A DNA stretch of 5,671 bases, taken from assembly GCA_001803815.1 (NCBI GenBank), contig MHEL01000100.1:683-6353 (forward strand). Direction: 5' to 3'. Source of the DNA: Nitrospirae bacterium RBG_19FT_COMBO_42_15 (GTDB lineage Bacteria > Nitrospirota > CAKKRA01 > 9FT-COMBO-42-15). The position numbers were made by a program, and so were the translations under genes. Numbering within the stretch: the stretch's first letter is position 1; each line of letters opens with the position of its first letter. Below the pieces are notes generated by a model, which was not told the origin of the DNA, made no database searches, and was given only the letters and a program-made list of their open reading frames with translations. Shown here piece by piece: positions 1 to 4,432 of this stretch.

Positions 1-1
1 C

Positions 2-88
2 ACAAAGGCAATAAGAGAAAGCGTGTCTGAGGAATATGTCTCTGTTAACATGAAGGCAGTGGAGATAGGCCAGCAGATTTATTCTTGA
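2..88 (+). CDS. C-terminal end of probable 2-oxoacid:acceptor oxidoreductase gamma subunit (5' partial)
   Basis: An open frame enters from the left edge and gives 28 codons before a TGA at 86-88. The tail reads TKAIRESVSEEY, then a segment ending VNMKAVEIGQQIYS. The pattern of an AI-x-ESV helix followed by a [LV]N-[LM]KA stretch and a short end resembles the C-terminus of gamma-type subunits of ferredoxin-dependent 2-oxoacid oxidoreductases (the KorC/PorG family). Those complexes oxidatively decarboxylate 2-oxo acids to acyl-CoA and reduce ferredoxin, using thiamine diphosphate and Fe-S clusters. The gamma subunit carries neither the thiamine site nor the clusters. The -35 hexamer of the next transcription unit overlaps the stop codon. 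Seeing the frame is certain; the family call rests on a short tail and is tentative. No terminator hairpin follows, so read-through into the downstream genes is possible. Confidence 0.5.
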   Translation, partial: TKAIRESVSEEYVSVNMKAVEIGQQIYS

Positions 89-112
89 TTTTATAAAACA
101 CTATGTTAAAAT
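85..112 (+). promoter_or_regulatory. Probable sigma-70 promoter of the UPF0175/PIN gene pair
   Basis: TTGATT (85-90) lies 16 bp before TAAAAT (107-112). The -10 hexamer is preceded by TG at 104-105, which makes it an extended -10 element. The -35 overlaps the stop codon of the upstream gene. A perfect 10-bp palindrome, TTTTATAAAA (89-98), sits in the spacer and could be an operator for autoregulation by the antitoxin, as is common for type II modules. AT-rich DNA yields such palindromes easily, so the operator role is an inference. Confidence 0.55.
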
Positions 113-130
113 ATTATAGAGTTTAGGTTT

Positions 131-139
131 AGGAGGTGA
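131..139 (+). promoter_or_regulatory. Strong Shine-Dalgarno site
   Basis: AGGAGGTGA is a full match to the usual 16S rRNA anti-Shine-Dalgarno end and stands 6 nt before the ATG at 146. It fixes the start of the UPF0175 gene and is the strongest ribosome binding site in the window. A tandem hexamer, GTTTAG twice (121-132), lies just upstream and overlaps its first bases. Confidence 0.85.
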
Positions 140-145
140 GAAAAA

Positions 146-385
146 ATGGGCGTTATTATAGCTGACGAGATTCTTCAGGCAGCGCGAATGACTGAAGACG
201 AATTAAGGCAGGAGCTTGCTGTTTTATTATATCAAAAGGAAAAGCTGACACTTGGGCAGGCAAGCCGCCTTGCAGGGCTTAGCAGACTGCGGTTTCAGCA
301 TCTTCTTGCAAGCAGACGAATTACTGTGCATTATGATGTTGCAGAATTTGAAGAAGATATAAAGACATTAAAGGAGATTGCCTAA
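146..385 (+). CDS. UPF0175 family protein, probable antitoxin
   Basis: This 79-residue protein matches the UPF0175 pattern. It has a short N-terminal segment, an acidic helix (about 16-31, EDELRQELAVLLYQK), then KLTLGQASRLAGLSRLRF (33-50), which reads as a helix-turn-helix-like DNA-binding unit. It closes with a beta-strand/acidic tail, TVHYDVAEFEEDIKTL (60-75). UPF0175 members are usually small and often encoded directly before DUF3368 PIN-domain proteins, as here, and are regarded as antitoxins that bind the toxin and probably the promoter. The start is fixed by a perfect Shine-Dalgarno 6 nt upstream, and the length is normal for the family. The partner gene begins 2 nt after the stop, so the two are very likely co-transcribed and translationally coupled. 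The family call is from sequence pattern; the antitoxin role is inferred from family and neighbour. Confidence 0.82.
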   Translation: MGVIIADEILQAARMTEDELRQELAVLLYQKEKLTLGQASRLAGLSRLRFQHLLASRRITVHYDVAEFEEDIKTLKEIA

Positions 386-387
386 TT

Positions 388-873
388 GTGATTGTTGTCA
401 GCAATACATCGCCTATCTTGAATCTTGCTGTTATTGGGCGACTGAATCTTATTGAATTACTCTATAAGAAGGTTCTTATTCCGCAAGAAGTCGCAGCAGA
501 GCTTTCAGCAATCCTTCCAGAAAAGTTTAGCAAAAAAGAACTCCAAAAACTTCATTACATAGAAACACTCTCAATAACAAATAGGGAGGTAGTAAATTCG
601 CTTTCCTTAGAACTGGATTTAGGAGAGGCAGAGGCAATAGCATTGGCATTAGAAATGAAGGCTAATCTTCTATTGCTTGACGAGCGCCGTGGAAGAAAAG
701 TAGCCTCTCGTTTCGGGTTTAGGTTTATCGGCCTTATAGGTATGCTCGTTGAGGCTAAGCGAAAAGGATATATTGCCGCTTTAAAACCTGTTCTAAATGA
801 ACTGATTGTAAAGGCAGGTTTTTGGATTAGCGACGAGCTGTATTCCCGTGTTTTGCACGAAGTGGGAGAATAA
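388..873 (+). CDS. DUF3368 / PIN-domain VapC-like protein, probable RNase toxin
   Basis: This 161-residue protein begins at GTG, with AAGGAG (371-376) inside the preceding gene as ribosome binding site, 11 nt upstream. It starts MIVVSNTSPILNLA, the first PIN strand and loop of the DUF3368 group. Residues 77-83 (LDLGEAEA) carry the central acidic motif, and 95-101 (LLLLDER plus the following R) carry the third, with D98 and E99. PIN proteins are Mg2+-dependent ribonucleases; toxin members cut tRNA, rRNA or mRNA and are blocked by the partner antitoxin. The usual first catalytic Asp is Asn here (N6), which is common in DUF3368 proteins and may mean altered or weak catalysis. The length is typical of DUF3368 proteins with their extra C-terminal helices. 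Encoded 2 nt after the UPF0175 gene, it forms a classic toxin-antitoxin-like pair. Actual toxicity is not shown by the sequence. Confidence 0.83.
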   Translation: MIVVSNTSPILNLAVIGRLNLIELLYKKVLIPQEVAAELSAILPEKFSKKELQKLHYIETLSITNREVVNSLSLELDLGEAEAIALALEMKANLLLLDERRGRKVASRFGFRFIGLIGMLVEAKRKGYIAALKPVLNELIVKAGFWISDELYSRVLHEVGE

Positions 874-908
874 CAGTAGTATACTATTAATAAAAATCGG
901 TTCATACT

Positions 909-2225
909 ATGTCTAAAAAAGAAGAAAAAAAAATACCAGGCCCTAAGGCAAAGGCGATAATTGAAAAGGACAAGAGATATGTCTCGCCGTCTTATACCCG
1001 CGGCTACCCCCTTGTTGCATTAAAGGGTAAAGGCGCGGTAATTGAGGACCCTGATGGAAACAGGTTTCTTGATTTTACATCAGGCATTGCTGTCTGCTCA
1101 ACAGGCCACTGCCATCCAAAGATAGTAAAGGCAATAACAGAACAGGCAAATAAGCTGATACATATGTCAGGCACAGACTTTTATTACCCTGTTCAGGCAG
1201 AGCTTGCAGAGAGGCTTGTCAAGCTGTCAAAAGGGAATAAACCGAGAAAGGTATTTTTTGGCAATTCTGGCGCAGAGGCAATAGAGGCTGCTTTCAAGCT
1301 ATCAAGATTCCATTCAAAGAGGCAGATGGTGATTGCCTTTTATGGCGCTTTTCACGGCAGGACAATGGGAGCTTTGTCCCTCACTGCGAGCAAGTCTATT
1401 CAGCGCAAATTCTACTCGCCATTAGTTCCAGGTGTTATTCATGTTCCTTATGCCTATTGTTACAGGTGCCCATACAATCTTGTATATGGCGAATGTGATA
1501 TTGAGTGCGTAAGCTGGATTGAAGAGGTCATATTCAGAAGAAGCATACCGGCAGAGGAAGTGGCAGCAATATTTGTAGAGCCGATTCAGGGTGAGGGGGG
1601 ATATATTGTCCCGCCGCCAGAGTTCCACACAAGGCTTTTCAGAATCGCGCAGTCTTACGGCATACTTTATGTTGCAGATGAGGTTCAGACAGGAATTGGC
1701 AGAACAGGCAAGATGTTTGCAATGGAGCATTTTGATATTGTGCCTGATATTATCTGCCTTGCAAAGGGGATTGCATCTGGCATGCCGATTTCCGCAATGA
1801 TTGCATATTCAGATATAATGGACTGGGTTCCGGGCTCTCATGCAAGCACATTCGGCGGAAATCCTGTTGCCTGTGCTGCAAGCCTCGCAACACTTGATTT
1901 AGTAGAAAAGAGCCTTATGAACAATGCCAGAGTTGTCGGTGATTATCTGATTTCTGAATTGAAAAAGATGCAGAAAAAATACGAGATTATCGGCGATGTG
2001 CGCGGAAAAGGCTTAATGATAGGCGTTGAACTCGTTAAAGACAGGGAGACAAAAACTATGGCAATTAAGGAGAGGGATGTCTTTATCAGCAAGGCATTTG
2101 AAAGAGGGCTTCTATTGCTTGGCTGCGGCTCTAACTCCATCCGTCTTGCGCCGCCGTTGATGATAGCAAAAAAGGATGCAGATACAGCGCTGACAATAAT
2201 GGATGATGTCCTGAAACTAATATGA
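909..2225 (+). CDS. Class III PLP-dependent aminotransferase (acetylornithine/4-aminobutyrate aminotransferase family)
   Basis: A complete fold-type I class III (omega-type) aminotransferase of 438 residues. Visible sites are DPDGNRFLDFTSGIAV (47-62), the phosphate-binding GNSGAEA (118-124), YGAFHGRT (145-152), VEPIQGEGG (223-231), the cofactor-nitrogen DEVQ (257-260, D257), the Schiff-base lysine K286 in LAKGIASG, STFGGNP (313-319) and the substrate-carboxylate-type R412. The N-terminal IPGPKAKAIIEKD and SPSYTR elements match the subgroup annotated as acetylornithine or 4-aminobutyrate aminotransferase, which also includes archaeal broad-range amino-acid racemases, so the substrate cannot be fixed. 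An insert at 184-200 carries four cysteines (C-x2-C-x8-C-x3-C). No good ribosome binding site precedes the ATG, and the 35-bp gap after the PIN gene shows no convincing promoter. It may therefore depend on read-through from upstream. The next gene overlaps its stop by 4 bp. In the cytoplasm it would move an amino group between an amine or amino acid and a 2-oxo acid. Confidence 0.88.
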   Translation: MSKKEEKKIPGPKAKAIIEKDKRYVSPSYTRGYPLVALKGKGAVIEDPDGNRFLDFTSGIAVCSTGHCHPKIVKAITEQANKLIHMSGTDFYYPVQAELAERLVKLSKGNKPRKVFFGNSGAEAIEAAFKLSRFHSKRQMVIAFYGAFHGRTMGALSLTASKSIQRKFYSPLVPGVIHVPYAYCYRCPYNLVYGECDIECVSWIEEVIFRRSIPAEEVAAIFVEPIQGEGGYIVPPPEFHTRLFRIAQSYGILYVADEVQTGIGRTGKMFAMEHFDIVPDIICLAKGIASGMPISAMIAYSDIMDWVPGSHASTFGGNPVACAASLATLDLVEKSLMNNARVVGDYLISELKKMQKKYEIIGDVRGKGLMIGVELVKDRETKTMAIKERDVFISKAFERGLLLLGCGSNSIRLAPPLMIAKKDADTALTIMDDVLKLI

Positions 2226-3403
2226 AAAAACTAATCTACTTAGACAACAATGCAACAACACCGGTTCGGCCGGAGGTTGTGGAGGTCATGGACTTTTGCC
2301 ACACAGAGTGTTTTGGCAATCCTTCTACTGTATATTCGTTTGGCAGAAATGCAAAAAGGGTGATGGATGAGTCGCGGGAGAAGATTGCAAGGATGATAGA
2401 TGCATCAAAGGATGAGATTGTGTTTACAAGCGGCGGAACAGAGGCAGACAATCTTGCTGTCTTTGGCATTGCAAAGGCAAATAAAGATAAAGGCAAACAT
2501 ATTATCACAAGCAAGATAGAACATCATGCTGTTATTAATTCCTGCAAGGCGCTTGAGAAAGAGGGCTTTGAGATAACATACCTTGATGTAGATAAATTCG
2601 GAATTGTTAATCTTGAACAGCTTGAAATAACAATAAAAAAAGAAACGATTTTAATCTCTATCATGCACGCTAATAATGAGATAGGCACAATAGAGCCGAT
2701 AGCAGAAATCGGAAGGATTGCCAAGAAACATAAAATATATTTTCATTCTGATACTGTTCAGAGCATCGGCAAGATTAAAGTGGATGTTAAGGAGATGAAT
2801 CTGGACATGATTTCTATATCATCCCACAAGCTCTACGGGCCAAAAGGTGTCGGCTGTCTTTATGTTAAAAAAGGGACAAGGCTCAAACCGATTTTATACG
2901 GCGGCGAGCAGGAGCATCATCTGCGCGCAGGCACAGAGAATGTGCCGGGCATCGCTGGTTTTGGTAGGACTATAGAGCTTGCAATATCTGAGACAGAAAA
3001 AGAGGTTGCAAGGCTTGCCAAGCTCAGGGACATGCTTCAGCAAGGGTTATCAAAAAAAATAGAGCATATAATATTCAATGGCCATCAAACAGAAAGACTT
3101 CCAAATACACTAAATTGTGCGATACAGTTTATAGAAGGTGAATCACTTATATTAAAGCTTGACGACCTCGGCATCTGCGCATCAACAGGCTCTGCATGTT
3201 CATCTGCATCATTAGAGCCTTCCCATGTCTTAATGGCAATAGGCCTGCCGCATGAGATAGCACACGGTTCATTAAGGCTCTCGCTTGGCAGGGATACAAC
3301 AGATGAGGATATTGACTATGTCCTTGATGTCCTTCCAAAGGCAGTTGAGGAGCTAAGGGCATTCTCTCCGCTTTATAAGGAGTTTTTGAGAAAAGGGAAA
3401 TAA
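2222..3403 (+). CDS. Cysteine desulfurase, NifS/IscS type
   Basis: A complete 393-residue class V PLP enzyme that removes sulfur from L-cysteine, giving alanine and an enzyme persulfide for Fe-S assembly. The sequence shows YLDNNATTPV (6-15), TSGGTEADN (69-77), the cofactor-stacking histidine in EHHAV (H101), HANNEIGT (149-156), HSDTVQ (175-180, with D177 at the pyridine nitrogen), the Schiff-base lysine K203 in SSHKLYGPKG, RAGTEN (235-240), and the persulfide-forming C326 in STGSACSSASLEPSHV. The long, flexible active-site loop is of group I (NifS/IscS) type, not SufS type. Its ATG overlaps the aminotransferase stop as ATGA with no strong ribosome binding site, so it is probably translated by coupling. 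The scaffold gene begins one base after its stop, making a dedicated donor-scaffold pair. NifS versus IscS cannot be decided, and no nitrogenase gene is in view. Confidence 0.94.
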   Translation: MKKLIYLDNNATTPVRPEVVEVMDFCHTECFGNPSTVYSFGRNAKRVMDESREKIARMIDASKDEIVFTSGGTEADNLAVFGIAKANKDKGKHIITSKIEHHAVINSCKALEKEGFEITYLDVDKFGIVNLEQLEITIKKETILISIMHANNEIGTIEPIAEIGRIAKKHKIYFHSDTVQSIGKIKVDVKEMNLDMISISSHKLYGPKGVGCLYVKKGTRLKPILYGGEQEHHLRAGTENVPGIAGFGRTIELAISETEKEVARLAKLRDMLQQGLSKKIEHIIFNGHQTERLPNTLNCAIQFIEGESLILKLDDLGICASTGSACSSASLEPSHVLMAIGLPHEIAHGSLRLSLGRDTTDEDIDYVLDVLPKAVEELRAFSPLYKEFLRKGK

Positions 3404-3404
3404 T

Positions 3405-3779
3405 ATGTACAGCGAAAAGGTAATGGAGCATTTCAGACACCCGAGGAATGTGGGTGAGATGGAGAACCCTGACGGCACAGGGAAGGTTGGCAATCCTGTG
3501 TGCGGCGACATAATGGAGCTTTATATAAAGGTAAAGGATGGTGTGATTGTGGATGCAAAGTTCCAGACCTTTGGCTGCGGCGCTGCTATTGCTACATCTT
3601 CTATGGTAACTGAGCTTGTTAAGGGAAAGACCCTTGATGAGGCATTGAAAATATCCAACAAGACTGTTGCAGAGGCTTTGGACGGCCTCCCTGCAAATAA
3701 GCTCCACTGTTCTGTGCTTGCAGAAGAGGCGTTGCAGGCAGCAATTGAGGACTATAAGAAGAAGGAAGTAATTAATTAA
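3405..3779 (+). CDS. Fe-S cluster assembly scaffold, IscU/NifU N-terminal type
   Basis: A 124-residue single-domain scaffold on which [2Fe-2S] and [4Fe-4S] clusters are built with sulfur from the adjacent desulfurase. It has the family opening YSEKVMEHFRHPRNVGEM (2-19) and all cluster/zinc ligands: C33 and D35 in GNPVCGD, C58 in TFGCGAA, and H101 and C102 in KLHCSVLAEEA. Asp35 corresponds to the residue that allows cluster release in E. coli IscU. The segment matching the LPPVK site bound by the HscA chaperone reads LPANK (96-100). With no hscA/hscB in view, this suggests chaperone-independent transfer. It lacks the C-terminal domains of full-length NifU. AGGGA (3393-3397) lies 7 nt before the ATG, and the gene starts one base after the desulfurase stop. 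Identity is secure; chaperone independence is an inference. Confidence 0.94.
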   Translation: MYSEKVMEHFRHPRNVGEMENPDGTGKVGNPVCGDIMELYIKVKDGVIVDAKFQTFGCGAAIATSSMVTELVKGKTLDEALKISNKTVAEALDGLPANKLHCSVLAEEALQAAIEDYKKKEVIN

Positions 3780-3808
3780 TTGTATTCTTATAATTAGAAT
3801 GGTAAAAT
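3780..3808 (+). promoter_or_regulatory. Probable promoter and operator of the hicBA pair
   Basis: TTGTAT (3780-3785) and TAAAAT (3803-3808) are 17 bp apart, and TG at 3800-3801 makes an extended -10. The -35 begins on the base after the scaffold stop codon. The spacer holds an imperfect 17-bp palindrome (3784-3800) with arms ATTCT and AGAAT and 7 of 8 pairs matching. The -10 itself lies in a second palindrome, TAAAATTTTA (3803-3812). A repressor bound at either would block polymerase, which fits toxin-antitoxin autoregulation. Confidence 0.6.
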
Positions 3809-3839
3809 TTTATACAAGAGCATTTGTATGGGAGGAGAT

Positions 3840-4064
3840 ATGGAAGAATATAAATATACTACTATTTTAGAGAAGGAAGAAGATGGCGGCTATCATGCCT
3901 TTTGCCCTGCCCTTTCTGGGTGTCATACTCAGGGCGATACTTATGATGAGGCTGTAGAAAATATCAAGGATGCTATTAAGCTCTATATAGAAAGCCTTAA
4001 GGCTCATCAAGAGCCTATACCAGATGAAGATATTACTATCAAACCATTAAAGGTAGCTGTGTGA
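3840..4064 (+). CDS. hicB: HicB-like antitoxin
   Basis: A 74-residue protein with the HicB pattern: KYTTILEKEEDGGYHAFCPALSGCHTQGDT (about residues 4-33), then a helix DEAVENIKDAIKLYIE and a short IPDEDI tail. This is the partial RNase-H-like fold that covers the HicA toxin and inhibits it. It is a short HicB: after the fold there is no ribbon-helix-helix or helix-turn-helix domain, so DNA binding by this protein alone is not evident. I prefer the ATG at 3840 because GGAGGAG (3831-3837) stands directly before it and family members usually begin close to the YKY strand. An in-frame ATG at 3828 would add four residues (MGGD) with only AAGAG (3816-3820) as a binding site. The toxin gene overlaps its stop by 4 bp. 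Family call is firm; the start is less so. Confidence 0.85.
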   Translation: MEEYKYTTILEKEEDGGYHAFCPALSGCHTQGDTYDEAVENIKDAIKLYIESLKAHQEPIPDEDITIKPLKVAV

Positions 4065-4291
4065 GCCCCAAACCTCCACAGGTCAAAGCAAAGGAAGTAG
4101 TTAGAGTTGCTTTAAGGTTAGGGTTTAAATTTGACAGGCAGTCTGGAAGCCATGCCGTTTACTACCGGGAATCAGATAAAAGAAGAATAGTTGTGTCAAT
4201 TCATTCTGGCAAAAATATAAAGCTTAAAACTCTCTTAGGGATTATAAAAGATATGGGTTTAGAAATAGAGGAATTCAAAGAACTGTTATAG
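4061..4291 (+). CDS. hicA: HicA-like mRNA interferase toxin
   Basis: A 76-residue protein of the HicA family, which has a small double-stranded-RNA-binding-like fold that cuts mRNA independently of the ribosome. Visible marks are the first helix KAKEVVRVALRLGF (9-22), the catalytic-histidine motif RQSGSHAVYY (26-35, H31), the strand RRIVVSIHSGKNIKLKTLLGIIKDMGL (41-66), and the C-terminal IEEF. It begins at GTG overlapping the hicB stop as GTGA, with AAAGG (4049-4053) as a modest binding site. Toxin translation is therefore probably coupled to, and limited by, antitoxin translation. The antitoxin-first order is the reverse of the E. coli hicAB order, but both occur. The catalytic His is intact, so nothing suggests decay. 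Toxic activity is inferred from family only. Confidence 0.86.
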   Translation: MSPKPPQVKAKEVVRVALRLGFKFDRQSGSHAVYYRESDKRRIVVSIHSGKNIKLKTLLGIIKDMGLEIEEFKELL

Positions 4292-4304
4292 GTCCAAAAA
4301 TTAT

Positions 4305-4334
4305 TTGACACACTCCCCCTTTTTATTGTAAAGT
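4305..4334 (+). promoter_or_regulatory. Probable promoter of the radical SAM gene
   Basis: A consensus -35 TTGACA (4305-4310) is followed after 18 bp by TAAAGT (4329-4334). This is the best -35 hexamer in the window and begins 13 bp after the hicA stop. An imperfect inverted repeat (ATTGT 4325-4329 with ACAAT 4343-4347) surrounds the -10 and likely start point. Transcription from here would give a leader of about 90 nt before the ATG at 4433. Confidence 0.55.
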
Positions 4335-4432
4335 AAACAGTAACAATTATTAATAAGCTCTTTTCAGACAGGCTTCACATATTCTTGTTCAAACCGTTTT
4401 AATTATCATATTTTTTTTCAGGGATAAAAACC
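4335..4432 (+). other. Non-coding leader of the radical SAM gene
   Basis: This AT-rich stretch contains no ATG on the + strand, so no precursor peptide is encoded here with an ATG start. It holds a perfect 10-bp palindrome TTATTAATAA (4347-4356), an 8-T run (4411-4418) without a hairpin before it, and the ribosome binding site AGGGA (4420-4424), 8 nt before the start codon. I see no recognised riboswitch or tRNA fold. Confidence 0.5.

Noticed and set aside
717..727. The 11-mer GTTTAGGTTTA, also present at 121-131
   Set aside because: A few 11-mer matches are expected by chance in 5.7 kb of AT-rich DNA, and this copy encodes Gly-Phe-Arg-Phe inside the PIN gene.
877..886. Perfect 10-bp palindrome TAGTATACTA containing a TATACT -10-like hexamer before the aminotransferase
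   Set aside because: No suitable -35 lies 16-18 bp upstream (the nearest TTG-type hexamer is 21 bp away) and there is no TG extension, so I do not call a promoter. It could still be a weak one.
555..905. A 116-codon minus-strand open frame over the PIN gene
   Set aside because: It is antisense to a well-supported PIN gene. The translation is low-complexity and Ser/Arg-rich without family features.
3007..3017. Inverted repeat GCAAG-G-CTTGC inside the desulfurase gene
   Set aside because: The one-base loop is too short for a stable hairpin, and the position is in the middle of a conserved coding region.
3147..3707. A 186-codon open frame on the minus strand across the end of the desulfurase and the scaffold
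   Set aside because: It lies wholly opposite two unmistakable conserved genes, has no recognisable motif and no ribosome binding site of note. It is a shadow of the coding frames.
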